A DNA stretch of 64,000 bases. Source: JACRAR01 sp041674385 (GTDB lineage Bacteria; Pseudomonadota; Gammaproteobacteria; Burkholderiales; Rhodocyclaceae). Within the stretch, counting starts at the first letter, position 1. Every line of letters starts with the position of its first letter. Shown piece after piece: positions 15,131 through 24,760 of the stretch. Where the stretch lies: assembly GCA_041674385.1 (NCBI GenBank), contig JBAYVU010000012.1, positions 14,280-78,279 of the forward strand, written 5' to 3'. Below the pieces are notes generated by a model, which was given only the letters and a program-made list of their open reading frames with translations, was not told where the DNA came from and ran no database searches. Position numbers and translations under genes: made by a program.

Positions 15131-18100
15131 TTACAACAGCACCCGCTCTATCCCGCCGTCATTGACCCGCCCGACATAGTCGGTCAGCCAGTCCGGGCCG
15201 AGAATGGCTCTGGCCATCTCGACCACGACATATTCCGCTGAAATGCCGGCATCGTCGTGGTAGCGCGCCAGACCTTGCAGACAGGATGGGCAGGAGGTAA
15301 GGATCTTCACCTGGTCGCCGGAACCAGCGGCACGAAGTTTCGCTGCGCCCTTTTCCAGCTCCTCCTGTTTGCGGAAGCGCAGCTGGGTCGCCACATCCGG
15401 CCGCGTCACCGCCAGCGTACCGGATTCGCCGCAGCAGCGGTCGTTGAGCGCAACTGTCTGGCCCATCAGCGAGTTCACCACCTTGATGCCCTGGTAGGTT
15501 TTCATGGGCGTGTGGCAGGGTTCGTGATACATGAATTGCGTGCCGGCGATCCCCTCCAGCTTGACGCCCTTCTCCAGCAAGTATTCGTGGATGTCGAGCA
15601 GTCGGCAGCCGGGGAAAATCTTGTCGAACTGGTACGTGGCCAATTGGTCCATGCAGGTGCCGCAGGAGACGATCACCGTCTTGATGTCGAGGTAGTTGAG
15701 GGTGTTGGCGACGCGGTGGAACAGCACGCGGTTGTCGGTGGTGATCCGGCTGCCCTTCTCGTCGTCGCCGCTGGAGATCTGCGGATAGCCGCAGCACAGG
15801 TAGCCGGGCGGCAGCACCGTCTGGACGCCGAGATGGTAGAGCATCGCCTGGGTGGCGAGGCCGACCTGGGAGAACAGCCGTTCCGAGCCGCAGCCGGGGA
15901 AATAGAAGACAGCGTCGCGGTCTTCGTCACTGAGCTCGGTGAGCTTCTGCGGATTGCGGATCACCGGGATCAGGGTGCTGTCCTCGATATCCAGCAAGGC
16001 GCGCGCGGTTCTCGACGGCAGCTTCGCCGGCAGCGGCTTGGCGATGAAGTGGATGATCTGTGCCTTGATGCCGGGTTGGCCCAACGTTGCCATTGGCTGC
16101 TGCACGGCTTCCTGGATCAGCCCCAGCGACTTGCCCAGCGCATGGCCGAGGCGCTGCACCTTGTATCCCAGGCCCACGATCGCAGCGCGCAGCAGCTTGA
16201 TGGTCGCTGGGTCGGTGGCATTGAGGAAAGCCATCGCCAGTGCCGTGCCGGGTTTGAATTTCTTTTTGCCCTGGCGTCGCAGGAAGTTGCGCATGGCGAT
16301 CGACACATCGCCGTAGTCGATGTCCACCGGACAGGGATTCGCGCACTTGTGGCAGACCGTGCAATGGTCGGCCACGTCGGAGAACTCGTCGAAATGCATC
16401 AGCGAGACGCCGCGTCGGGTCTGCTCCTCATAGAGGAAAGCCTCGATCAAGAGCGAAGTGCCGAGTATCTTGTTGCGCGGGCTATACAGCAGGTTGGCGC
16501 GCGGCACGTGGGTCGAACACACCGGCTTGCATTTGCCGCAGCGCAGGCAATCCTTGACCAGCGCCGAGATGGAACCGATCTCCGACTGCTCCATGATCAG
16601 CGATTCGGTGCCGAGCAGCGAGAATGAAGGCGTATAGGCGTTGCTCAGGCCGGCACCGGCCAGCAGCTTGCCTTTGTTGAAACGCCCCTCCGGATCGATG
16701 CGTTGCTTGTACTCGCGGAACGGCCGGATTTCCTCCTCGGTGAGGAATTCCAGCTTGGTGATGCCGATGCCATGCTCGCCGGAGATCACGCCGCCCAAGC
16801 TGCGCGCCAGGTGCATGATGCGCTCGACCGTGCGGTAAGCCGTCTGCAGCATGGCATAGCGGTCGGAATTGACCGGGATGTTGGTATGCACATTGCCGTC
16901 GCCGGCGTGCATGTGCAGGGCGACGAAGACGCGTCCGCGCAACACCTCCCGATGGATGGCCTCGATCTTCGCCAGCACCGGGCGGAATGCGTTGCCGTCG
17001 AAGATGGTCTCCAGCAACGGCTTGATCTCTTGCTTCCAGGAAACCCGCAGGGAGTAATCCTGCAGGCGCTGGAACACGGTCGCTTCTGCGGGAGTGCCAC
17101 TGGGCGCCGGACGCCAGCGCTCATCGGACAGGGGGCCGGGCGACGGCACCGGGTGCCAGCGACGCTGCGGCGGCCACGGCGTATCGAGATTTTCGAGCAA
17201 CAACTGCCAGCGCCCGCGTGTTTCATGCACGACTTCCAGCGCCTGGGCACGGCGATCGCCGATGATTTCCTTTTTGTCGAGCGCGGCGTCGCCCAGATGC
17301 AAGGGCAGGTCTCCGCGGAGAAACTCGGCCAGCGCGTTGCACAACTCGATCTTATTGGCCAGCGAGAGTTCAATGTTGATGCGCTCGATGCCGTCGCAGT
17401 AGTCGCCCATGCGCGCGAGCGGGATGACCACGTCCTCGTTGATCTTGAAGGCATTGGTATGCCTGGAGATGGCGGCGGTACGGGCGCGGTCGAGCCAGAA
17501 CTTCTTGCGCGCTTCGGCCGAGACCGCGATGAAGCCCTCACCCGAGCGCAAGCCGGCGATGCGCACCACTTCGGAAGCGGCGAGCATCACGGCGTTTTCC
17601 TCGGCGCCGACAATGTCGCCGATCAGCACCATCTTCGGCCTGCCATGCTTCTTGGCCTTGGTCGCATAACCGACGGCGCGCACATAGCGCTCGTCGAGAT
17701 GCTCCAGGCCGGCCAGCAGGACGCCGGCGCGTGCGCCCGCCCCGCCGGGCTTGAAATAGTCGGTGATCTCGACAATGCTCGGCACCGCCTCGTGCACCTG
17801 GCCGAAGAATTCCAGGCAGACCGTGCGCGTGTGCGCCGGCAGCTTGTGCAGTATCCATACCGCCGAGGTGATGATGCCGTCACAGCCTTCCTTCTGCACG
17901 CCGGGCAGGCCGGCGAGGAACTTGTCAGTGACATCCTTGCCCAGGCCGGCCTTGCGGAAGGTCTTGCCCGGAATCGAGAGAAACTCCTCGGCCAGTTGGC
18001 AGCCTTCATCGTCGGTGCGCTTGAGGCGGAAGGTCGCGGTTTCCTGGTCGTGGATTTTGCCCAGGTTGTGGCCGATACGCTCGACCTCCAGCCAGTGGCC

Positions 18101-19012
18101 GTCGGGCATGACCATTTTCCACGAGGCCAGGTTGTCGAGCGCGGTACCCCACAGCACCGCCTTCTTGCCGCCGGCATTCATGGCGATGTTGCCGCCGATA
18201 CACGAGGCATCCGCCGAGGTCGGATCGCAAGCGAACACCAGGCCGGCGTTCTCCGCCGCTTCCATGGCACGCCGCGTCACCACGCCGGCGCCGGTGGAGA
18301 TCGTCGCATAGGGCTGCGCAACGCCGGGCAGCAGGGTCTGGCAAACTTCTCCAAGGTCGATGAGCTTCTCGGTGTTGATGACGACAGAATACGGCGTGAG
18401 CGGCACGGCGCCGCCGCTGTAGCCGGTGCCGCCGCCGCGCGGGATGACGGTCAGGCCGAGTTCGATACAGCCGCGCACCAGGGGGGCGACTTCCGCTTCG
18501 CTGTCGGGCGTCAGCACCACGAAGGGGTATTCGACGCGCCAGTCGGTGGCATCGGTGACATGGCTGACACGCGCCAGACCATCGAAGCAGATGTTGTCCC
18601 GGCGCGTGTGCTTGAGCAGCACCCGCAGCACCTCGCGCCGTTTCTCGCGGGTCTCCGCAAACCATGCTTCAAAACGCCGTACCGCCTGTTCGGCGGCAGC
18701 CAGCAATTGCGTCACTGCCGGATTGGCCCCGCGCCGCTTGTCGATTTCGCGCAGCCGGTGACGCAGCGCTTCGACCAGTGCCTCGCGCCGGACCGGGTTG
18801 GCAAGCAGGTCGTCTTCGAGATAGGGATTGCGCTGCACCACCCAGATGTCGCCGAGCACCTCGTAGAGCATGCGCGCCGAACGGCCCGTGACACGCTCGG
18901 CGCGCAACTCGTCGAGCACCTGCCAGGCTTCCGCGCCGAGCAGACGGATGACGATCTCGCGGTCGGAGAACGACGTATAGTTATAGGGAATTTCGCGCAG
19001 GCGGACAGACAT
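15131..19012 (-). CDS. DUF3683-type FAD-linked oxidase/Fe-S fusion dehydrogenase
   Basis: A 1293-aa membrane-associated-type dehydrogenase of the D-lactate/glycolate/2-hydroxyacid class. Domain order: DUF3683 at the N-terminus (about 1-130), an FAD-binding PCMH domain (about 160-340, with VIPRGGGTGYSGGAVPL), an FAD-linked oxidase C-terminal domain (to about 760, with HMHAGDGNVHTNIPV and GEHGIGITKLE), a 2x[4Fe-4S] domain (CLRCGKCKPVC and CTVCHKCANPCP), and two CCG-type cysteine-rich domains (CCGYP and CCGESGT). This architecture resembles YdiJ/D-2-hydroxyglutarate dehydrogenases and GlcD-GlcF fusions. The substrate cannot be assigned from sequence. Several long antisense frames here are shadows of this gene. 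Confidence 0.92.
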   Translation of the reverse strand: MSVRLREIPYNYTSFSDREIVIRLLGAEAWQVLDELRAERVTGRSARMLYEVLGDIWVVQRNPYLEDDLLANPVRREALVEALRHRLREIDKRRGANPAVTQLLAAAEQAVRRFEAWFAETREKRREVLRVLLKHTRRDNICFDGLARVSHVTDATDWRVEYPFVVLTPDSEAEVAPLVRGCIELGLTVIPRGGGTGYSGGAVPLTPYSVVINTEKLIDLGEVCQTLLPGVAQPYATISTGAGVVTRRAMEAAENAGLVFACDPTSADASCIGGNIAMNAGGKKAVLWGTALDNLASWKMVMPDGHWLEVERIGHNLGKIHDQETATFRLKRTDDEGCQLAEEFLSIPGKTFRKAGLGKDVTDKFLAGLPGVQKEGCDGIITSAVWILHKLPAHTRTVCLEFFGQVHEAVPSIVEITDYFKPGGAGARAGVLLAGLEHLDERYVRAVGYATKAKKHGRPKMVLIGDIVGAEENAVMLAASEVVRIAGLRSGEGFIAVSAEARKKFWLDRARTAAISRHTNAFKINEDVVIPLARMGDYCDGIERINIELSLANKIELCNALAEFLRGDLPLHLGDAALDKKEIIGDRRAQALEVVHETRGRWQLLLENLDTPWPPQRRWHPVPSPGPLSDERWRPAPSGTPAEATVFQRLQDYSLRVSWKQEIKPLLETIFDGNAFRPVLAKIEAIHREVLRGRVFVALHMHAGDGNVHTNIPVNSDRYAMLQTAYRTVERIMHLARSLGGVISGEHGIGITKLEFLTEEEIRPFREYKQRIDPEGRFNKGKLLAGAGLSNAYTPSFSLLGTESLIMEQSEIGSISALVKDCLRCGKCKPVCSTHVPRANLLYSPRNKILGTSLLIEAFLYEEQTRRGVSLMHFDEFSDVADHCTVCHKCANPCPVDIDYGDVSIAMRNFLRRQGKKKFKPGTALAMAFLNATDPATIKLLRAAIVGLGYKVQRLGHALGKSLGLIQEAVQQPMATLGQPGIKAQIIHFIAKPLPAKLPSRTARALLDIEDSTLIPVIRNPQKLTELSDEDRDAVFYFPGCGSERLFSQVGLATQAMLYHLGVQTVLPPGYLCCGYPQISSGDDEKGSRITTDNRVLFHRVANTLNYLDIKTVIVSCGTCMDQLATYQFDKIFPGCRLLDIHEYLLEKGVKLEGIAGTQFMYHEPCHTPMKTYQGIKVVNSLMGQTVALNDRCCGESGTLAVTRPDVATQLRFRKQEELEKGAAKLRAAGSGDQVKILTSCPSCLQGLARYHDDAGISAEYVVVEMARAILGPDWLTDYVGRVNDGGIERVLL

Positions 19013-19516
19013 GGGGAAACACGATGGAGGAAGGCCGCCTATTTTAGGCTATTCCCATCGCACGTTGGCTGGCCGAGAGCGAATAGGCGTATCCATGGAG
19101 ACGCAAGCCGCAATTGCCTGGGCAAGAATCGGCGGCGCAGAAGGAAAATAGTTGAGGGCTAACGGCAACACCCCGGCCACCGCGCCCTCGAACCTTGTGA
19201 AGCATCAAGCATGCCTGATGCGGCGGTTTGGATACGCAAGCCTCGGCAATGAAGAAACACCAGCATGGCGAAGATCCACCCGCTTGGATTTTTCTTTGCG
19301 GCTTAAGAAAAATTTGCCGGTTTGCGCCCCGACGCGGCAACAATTGCACTGCCGGAAGAAGTCATGGACCATTTCCGCGTATCGACACAATTTCGACACG
19401 ATTTCGATATCCCCTTCTCCTCAATTTTGCTAATATTTTTTACTCCATTTCGCCACTACCCTCACCACCCCCACCACCACCCCACCCGGGGCATGGCTCT
19501 CATATCCTAAATAGCG
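19013..19516. other. Intergenic region between divergent dehydrogenase and DsbA-like genes
   Basis: About 500 bases that should carry both promoters. Visible features are an AT-richer half toward 19290-19440 (TGCTAATATTTTTTACTCC) and a C/A-rich tract, 19455-19492 (CACCCCCACCACCACCCCAC). No tRNA, riboswitch or convincing small gene is seen. Short frames here lack ribosome binding sites and family features. Confidence 0.6.
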
Positions 19517-20179
19517 ATGACGACTCACCTCAAAATCGACTTTGTTTCCGACATATCCTGTCCCTGGTGCGCTATCGGCCTGAGCGCGCTGGAACTGGCG
19601 CTCGAACTCATGGGCGACGATTACTCGGCCGATTTGCGCTTCCAGCCTTTTGAACTCAACCCCCACATGCCTCACGGCGGGCAGGACCTGGCCGAGCATA
19701 TGACATCGAAGTATGGCTACAGCCCCGAGCAACAGGCGCAGATTTTCGAGTCCATCTGCCAAAGCGGCGCCGCGATGGGTTTCACCTTTCACACGGAGAA
19801 ATGGAAACGCATCTACAACACCTTCGATGCGCATCGCCTGCTGCATTGGGCGGGATTGTCCGACACCCGTCCGGCAGGACGTCAACCGGCGCTCAAAAAA
19901 GCCTTGCTGCAAGCCTACTTCACCCACGGTGAATGCCCGGAATCCCATGAGGTGCTGTTGCGCCTGGCAGGCGAGTCGGGTTTGGACGTGGCGCGCGCAA
20001 AAGAAATCCTGATCGGCGACGAGTACGCGATCGAGGTGCGCGAAAAAGAACGTTTCTATATCGATGCTGGCATCCATTCGGTCCCCAGCTGCATCATCAA
20101 TAACAAATACCTGATTTCGGGTGGGCAACCAGTCGAAGTCTTCGAACAGGCTCTGCGACAGATCGCTTCGGCGCAATAG
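19517..20179 (+). CDS. DsbA-family oxidoreductase, FrnE-like
   Basis: Thioredoxin-fold protein of 220 aa without a signal peptide, hence cytoplasmic. The active site Cys15-Pro-Trp-Cys18 sits at the end of strand 1 (IDFVSDISCPWC), and the cis-proline motif is HSVPSCIINNKY. The FELNPHMPHGGQDL segment and the inserted helical region (NTFDAHRLLHWA) define the FrnE/DSBA-like group, also related to 2-hydroxychromene-2-carboxylate isomerases. Likely a dithiol-disulfide oxidoreductase; the partner is unknown. Confidence 0.9.
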   Translation: MTTHLKIDFVSDISCPWCAIGLSALELALELMGDDYSADLRFQPFELNPHMPHGGQDLAEHMTSKYGYSPEQQAQIFESICQSGAAMGFTFHTEKWKRIYNTFDAHRLLHWAGLSDTRPAGRQPALKKALLQAYFTHGECPESHEVLLRLAGESGLDVARAKEILIGDEYAIEVREKERFYIDAGIHSVPSCIINNKYLISGGQPVEVFEQALRQIASAQ

Positions 20180-20284
20180 CAAGGTCCGCCCTGTCCTGCC
20201 GGGACGCATGAACCGGCAACCCTTTCCTCTCTGCCGGCAACCCAGGGAGGTTTCCCCAACCTTGTCCTTGCGGTGAAATACCAC

Positions 20285-21490
20285 ATGACCGTAGCCTCCT
20301 CCAGTTGGCAGGGCAGAATCGGGATGGCGAGCCGGTTCTTGTCTGTTGGCGGACATGTCATCCGGGAAATACTCCGGCCGTCAAAAGCGCGCCATGAATT
20401 CGACGTGCCACGCTCCCATCTGGAGATCACGCCGGCATGGCTGACCGCGGTCCTGTGCAAGGGAGTTCCCGGTGCCCGTGTCCTTGATTTCCAGGCAACC
20501 GGGGGAAGCGTCGGCACATCGACGCGACAGAGCCTGAAACTTGACCTTAACGAGCCGGCCCGCCAAGGAGGAGTGCCCGCCGAGATATTCACCAAGTGTT
20601 CGAAAGACTTCAATCAGCGGGTGATGCTCGGCTTTTCCGGATTGATCGACGGCGAGATTGGTTTCTATCCCCAGATCCGTCCGCTGGTCGATATCGAGGC
20701 GCCAAAGGGTTACCACGCCTGCATCGACCGCGACTCCTGGCGCTCCATGGTCTTGATCGAGAACATCGTCGCTTCCAAGGGAGCGACATTCGTCTCGACC
20801 GGAACGAGAATATCGCGCACCCAGATGGAAAGCTTGCTGTCCAACATGGCCATCTGGCACGGCCATTTCTGGGACAGCCCGCAACTCAAAGACCGTTTGA
20901 GTTGGCTGCGAACTCCCGCCATGTTCCTCGATACGATAAGGCCCTGCGGCTTCAAATATCTCGCGAAGCTCGGCATCGGCCGCGCGCAGGCAATGATCCC
21001 GCAGGCATTGTTGGCATGCACTGATGCCCTGTGGAATGCGCTGGCCGCATCGTTCGAAATGAACCTGCGCGATCCCCGGACATTCCTGCACGGCGACCCG
21101 CACATTGGCCAGGCATATATGACGAGTGAAGGCGGAATGGGATACACCGATTGGCAAATCGTCATGCAAGGGGGATGGGCCTTCGACTATGCCTATGCAT
21201 TGGTTTCCGCGCTGACTGTCGAGGATCGGCGGCGATGGGAACGTGAGCTTTTGGGCTTTTATCTGGATCGGCTGCATGCGGCGGGCGGTCCGGCGCTATC
21301 GTTCGACGAGGCATGGTTGCGCTATCGGCAGAACACCATTTACCCATACTTTTGTTGGCTGATGACGCTGGCCGGCTCGGATGTCATGCTGCTTCCCGCG
21401 ATGCAGCCAAAGACTGTTTCGCTCGACGTCGTCCAACGGACGGCGAACGCCATCTGCGATCTTGAGTCGTTGCGCGCGATCAATGGTTGA
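20285..21490 (+). CDS. Aminoglycoside phosphotransferase/EcKL-like kinase-fold protein
   Basis: A 401-aa protein with an APH/choline-kinase fold. It shows FLHGDPHIGQAYMT as the catalytic loop (HGD at residues 269-271 from this start) and TDWQIVMQGGWAFDYAYAL as the DFG-equivalent. In most relatives the loop reads HGD-x-H-x-x-N; here the Asn position is Gln276, which may alter metal binding. The N-terminal lobe is weakly defined. The ATG at 20285 has GGTGA upstream; a GTG at 20273 is the alternative. Homologues in aromatic- and steroid-degrading bacteria are annotated as phosphotransferases with unknown substrates. Confidence 0.7.
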   Translation: MTVASSSWQGRIGMASRFLSVGGHVIREILRPSKARHEFDVPRSHLEITPAWLTAVLCKGVPGARVLDFQATGGSVGTSTRQSLKLDLNEPARQGGVPAEIFTKCSKDFNQRVMLGFSGLIDGEIGFYPQIRPLVDIEAPKGYHACIDRDSWRSMVLIENIVASKGATFVSTGTRISRTQMESLLSNMAIWHGHFWDSPQLKDRLSWLRTPAMFLDTIRPCGFKYLAKLGIGRAQAMIPQALLACTDALWNALAASFEMNLRDPRTFLHGDPHIGQAYMTSEGGMGYTDWQIVMQGGWAFDYAYALVSALTVEDRRRWERELLGFYLDRLHAAGGPALSFDEAWLRYRQNTIYPYFCWLMTLAGSDVMLLPAMQPKTVSLDVVQRTANAICDLESLRAING

Positions 21491-21632
21491 ACGAAAGCCA
21501 AGCGAAGACTTTCGTTTATCGACAACCGGACAAAGCCGACTGCGGCTACAATGCCTGGAGGCGCTTTCAAATGAACGAATGAACGGTTGAACTCCCCATC
21601 CTAGATTCAGTCCTATTTCGCAGGAGGTAATC

Positions 21633-22154
21633 ATGACTATTCAACTGAACGTTTCAAGCTTGAACCTGCAGGATGCACTCGACTTGGCCGTGCTGATCGA
21701 AAAGGAAGCGGAAGAGCGTTACCTCCGGTTCGTGGCTCAGCTCGGAGAGCGGTACCGCGGCGATGCGGCGGATTTCTTCGCCATGATGGCTCGAAGCGAG
21801 CAACGTCATGGGACGGAGTTGGCAGAACGAAGACGTTCACTTTTTGGCAACGCGCCATCGCGAGTCACGACGGACATGATTGAGGATATCGAGGCCCCGG
21901 ACATTGGAAAGCCAAGACCCTACATGTCTCCGCGGCATGCCATGGAAGTTGCGATGGAATCCGAAATCAAGGCCCATGAGTTTTTCGATCAAGCGCTGCC
22001 GGCCATTCAGGACCAGGCCGTACGAAAGCTTTTCGAGGAACTCAGGGATGAAGAGAGCAAGCATCAGAAGCTCTTGAGGGAGCAGATGGAGAAGTACCCC
22101 GCCACGCTGGAGCCAGACATGGACCCGGACGACGTCGACACCCCCGCGTTATAA
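21633..22154 (+). CDS. Ferritin-like (rubrerythrin-type) diiron protein
   Basis: A 173-aa protein with a four-helix ferritin-like domain. The metal-ligand motifs appear in order: EKEAEERY (Glu23-Tyr30), SEQRHGTEL, MESEIKAHEFF and EESKHQKLL, giving the Ex6Y and ExxH patterns of diiron sites. There is no C-terminal rubredoxin domain; instead the tail is acidic (PDMDPDDVDTPAL). GGAGG stands 7 bases before the ATG. It probably acts in peroxide or iron stress. The gene is monocistronic by appearance, with hairpins after it. Confidence 0.85.
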   Translation: MTIQLNVSSLNLQDALDLAVLIEKEAEERYLRFVAQLGERYRGDAADFFAMMARSEQRHGTELAERRRSLFGNAPSRVTTDMIEDIEAPDIGKPRPYMSPRHAMEVAMESEIKAHEFFDQALPAIQDQAVRKLFEELRDEESKHQKLLREQMEKYPATLEPDMDPDDVDTPAL

Positions 22155-22181
22155 AGACGTCCGCCCTGGATCATCGACATC

Positions 22182-22271
22182 CTCGGCGCCCCAGGCAAGG
22201 CGCCGAGAGGAGGAGAAGGCTTCTGGATCGCCTGATGCAAAGTAAATATTAGCCGGCCGCTTTTGCCGGCT
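22182..22271 (+). terminator. Hairpins after the ferritin-like gene
   Basis: Two GC-rich stems lie between the ferritin-like and MATE genes: CTCGGCGCC (22182-22190) with GGCGCCGAG (22199-22207), and AGCCGGC (22251-22257) with GCCGGCT (22265-22271). Neither is followed by a good T-run, so termination efficiency is doubtful. Confidence 0.45.
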
Positions 22272-22290
22272 TGATTCGGTTCACCGCACC

Positions 22291-23643
22291 TTGCCCAACT
22301 CCCCTTCCCTCCTGCGCAACCTGTTCCACCTTGCCTGGCCGGTAATCATCGCGCAGCTGGCGGTGATGGCCAATGGCGTCATCGATACCGTCATGGCGGG
22401 ACGGCTTTCCGCGGTCGATCTCGCGGCGGTGGGTATCGGCAACTCGATCTATATTACGGTTATCGTCAGCGTCATGGGGGTGCTGCTGGCGCTGACCCCA
22501 AGCATCGCCCATCTGTACGGCGCCGACCGCGACGCGGAGATCGGCGAAGAAGTGCGTCAGTCGGCGTGGTTGGCGCTATTGCTCAGCATCCTGGTGATTC
22601 TCCTGTTGCGCAATCCCGAGCCCTTCCTGGCGCTGTCGCGCCTCACGCCCGAAGTGGAGATCAAGGTACGCGCCTACCTGAACGCGTTATCTTGGAGCGT
22701 AGCGCCCGCGCTGCTGTTTCGCGTCTTCTACGGATTTTCCAGCGGCATCGGCAAGCCGCGACCGATCATGGTGTTCAACCTGATCGGGGTGGCGCTCAAG
22801 GTTCCTTTGAACCTGGTGTTCGTCTACGGCAGCTTTGGGCTGCCGGCGCTGGGCGGGCCGGGTTGTGCCGTGGCCACGGCCATCCTCAGCTGGCTCACTT
22901 GCCTGCTGGCGTGGACCTGGTGCGCGCGTACCGAGGAGTACCGGCTCTATCGGATTTTCGCCGGCTGGAGCCTGCCACGGCAGGCGGAACTCGTCGGCTT
23001 GCTGAAGCTGGGCCTGCCGATCGGCGTCACCTACTTCGTCGATGTCACCGCCTTCACCTTCATGGCCTTGTTCATCGCCCGGCTCGGTCCGGCAACTTCG
23101 GCCGCGCACCAGATCGCGGCCAACCTGGCCGCGCTGGTGTTCATGCTGCCGCTGTCGTTGGGCAATGCCGCCAGCGTGCTGGCCGGCCAGGCACTCGGCG
23201 CCGGCGATGCGCAGCGCGCCAGACACGCCGGCCTCGTGAGCATCGCGACCGGCCTGGCATGCGGTGCGCTATCCAGCCTGGTGCTGTGGTTCGGCGCCGG
23301 CACCATTGCCGGCTTCTACACCAGCCAGGCCGAGGTGCGGCAAACGGCGACGCTGCTGATCGGCTACGTGGCCGTGTATCACCTGTTCGATGCGCTGCAA
23401 GCGGTGGTGATGAACTTGCTGCGCGGCTACAAGAAAACCACGGTGCCGATGATAATTTATGCCGTGGCGCTGTGGGGTGTCGGCCTTAGCGGCGGCTACA
23501 CGCTTGGCCTGACCGACTGGATCGCCGCACCGAGGGGTGCCCCGGGCTTCTGGCTCGCCGCGATACTCAGCCTGATGTTGGGCGGCGGGATGGTAACGGC
23601 ATATTTCCTGCGCGTATCCCGAAGTCATCAAACCCAGCGTTGA
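22291..23643 (+). CDS. MATE-family multidrug/cation antiporter
   Basis: Twelve-helix efflux protein of the NorM/MdtK branch of MATE transporters, 450 aa. Typical stretches are AWPVIIAQLAVMANGVIDTVMAGRLSAVDLAAVGIGNSIY at the N-terminus and GLPIGVTYFVDVTAFTFMALFIARLGPATSAAHQIAANLA in the second half. A TTG at 22291 is the only start that keeps the complete first helix; no ATG lies upstream in frame near a ribosome binding site, and the first internal ATG would cut helix 1. Substrates are not predictable. Confidence 0.88.
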   Translation: MPNSPSLLRNLFHLAWPVIIAQLAVMANGVIDTVMAGRLSAVDLAAVGIGNSIYITVIVSVMGVLLALTPSIAHLYGADRDAEIGEEVRQSAWLALLLSILVILLLRNPEPFLALSRLTPEVEIKVRAYLNALSWSVAPALLFRVFYGFSSGIGKPRPIMVFNLIGVALKVPLNLVFVYGSFGLPALGGPGCAVATAILSWLTCLLAWTWCARTEEYRLYRIFAGWSLPRQAELVGLLKLGLPIGVTYFVDVTAFTFMALFIARLGPATSAAHQIAANLAALVFMLPLSLGNAASVLAGQALGAGDAQRARHAGLVSIATGLACGALSSLVLWFGAGTIAGFYTSQAEVRQTATLLIGYVAVYHLFDALQAVVMNLLRGYKKTTVPMIIYAVALWGVGLSGGYTLGLTDWIAAPRGAPGFWLAAILSLMLGGGMVTAYFLRVSRSHQTQR

Positions 23644-24098
23644 CCCACCGCCGCTGTCGCATACCAGGCCATCAGGGAGCGACTGGCTTCAGTATCGGCG
23701 GCCGGCGACCAGGACGCGAAGTCCTCCTCCTTGAAGGGGACATAGGGTCCGTGCTTGACTTCGAAGATCACCCCGCCGGGATCGAGCGAGAGCACCGCAT
23801 GCGAACAGGCGATGGGCGTTTCGACGACAACAGCATCCTCGCCGAGCACCGTCCGGTCGATCACGACGCCGTCGGCATCGAAGTTCAGCACCACGAAACG
23901 GCCGCACAAGGCCGTCAACATTTCCCAGGTTCGGCTATGCTGGTGAGGACGGATATAGGTATCCGGTTCCATCGCTATCGCCAGCCTTTGAATCGGGTCG
24001 GACAGTTCGGCGTGCAGGTTGTGGTTCATGCGCTGGCGCGGCGAGGTGCGGGCCTGCTGGCTAAGGCCGGCGAGTTGTGCGTGGCTGATTTGCTTCAC
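23628..24098 (-). CDS. WbuC-family cupin
   Basis: 156-aa single-domain cupin of the WbuC type. Features are VKQISHAQLAGLSQQARTSPRQRMNHNLHAELSDPIQRLAIAM at the N-terminus, the metal-binding PHQHSRTWEMLTALCGRFVVLNFD strand pair, and VFEVKHGPYVPF-like IFEVKHGPYVPFKEEDF at the end. WbuC proteins are found near O-antigen genes, but no polysaccharide cluster is present here. The GTG at 24098 aligns with the usual family start; upstream in-frame sequence has no family similarity. It overlaps the end of the MATE gene by 16 bases on the opposite strand. Confidence 0.8.
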   Translation of the reverse strand: MKQISHAQLAGLSQQARTSPRQRMNHNLHAELSDPIQRLAIAMEPDTYIRPHQHSRTWEMLTALCGRFVVLNFDADGVVIDRTVLGEDAVVVETPIACSHAVLSLDPGGVIFEVKHGPYVPFKEEDFASWSPAADTEASRSLMAWYATAAVGQRWV

Positions 24099-24207
24099 AA
24101 TGGGGAGGCCGTCGAAAGAGGAAAAGCAGTATAGCAAGGCGATGCTTGAACTCTCCAGGGTATTATTTATCCAATTGGAACAATGCAGCCGACCCAAGGA
24201 GAATGTC

Positions 24208-24603
24208 ATGTTCGAGCCGATTTCCATACCTTTCGGGGCCAAAATGCTTTTCAACACCATCGAGATCAAGCCTGGCGTCGGGCTTGATGAAGTCGAACTG
24301 GCGCTTGGCGAGATGTGCAATGTCGTGAAGAACACCTATGGCGGCGACAAAGGCGGCTTCATCGCCGGACAGGTTTTCAAGTTCGGCGGATTCGTCTCCG
24401 CGGAAGGCTCTTTAAACGCCTCCGGAGCCGCCGGCGATCATCTTGCCATCGTGACTTACTGGCGCTCATTCGAGGAGCATGAAAGATCACATGCCGACGA
24501 GATATTTAAGGCCAAGTTTTCGGCCTTGGCCGAAATGTGTTCTGACAGCAAGGAACTCGGCTACGAAATGCTCTGGCAGGGCGAGCCGGAGAGCGTAGCG
24601 TAA
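24208..24603 (+). CDS. Small alpha/beta-barrel (ABM-like) protein, unknown function
   Basis: A 131-aa protein from MFEPISIPFGAKMLFN with an AAGGAG ribosome binding site. I do not recognise a named family with certainty. The pattern of a beta strand (LFNTIEIKPGV), helix (LDEVELALGEMCNVVKNTY) and a later LAIVTYWRSFEEHERSHADEIFKAKFSAL is that of dimeric alpha/beta-barrel proteins of the antibiotic-biosynthesis-monooxygenase or EthD kind. The TYWRSFEEHERSH segment is the best hint. It is divergent from the WbuC-like cupin. Confidence 0.6.
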   Translation: MFEPISIPFGAKMLFNTIEIKPGVGLDEVELALGEMCNVVKNTYGGDKGGFIAGQVFKFGGFVSAEGSLNASGAAGDHLAIVTYWRSFEEHERSHADEIFKAKFSALAEMCSDSKELGYEMLWQGEPESVA

Positions 24604-24760
24604 TTAACCCCAGGCCGCGCCGGACAATCGGTTTTCTCCTCGGCGAGAGGAGAAAACGGTTAGAATGACGCCCCCATGAAGGTATCGGACGGCCTCGACG
24701 CCGTTGTTCCTCCGTGCCTTTGCAGTCTCTTCGCATTCATCTGAAACAGGATCCCCCGCC

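Noticed and set aside
16703..19162. Long plus-strand open frame (over 800 codons) opposite the FAD/Fe-S dehydrogenase
   Set aside because: It is antisense to a gene with clear domain motifs; the composition is His/Gln/Ala/Arg-rich without family features, as expected from a high-GC complementary strand.
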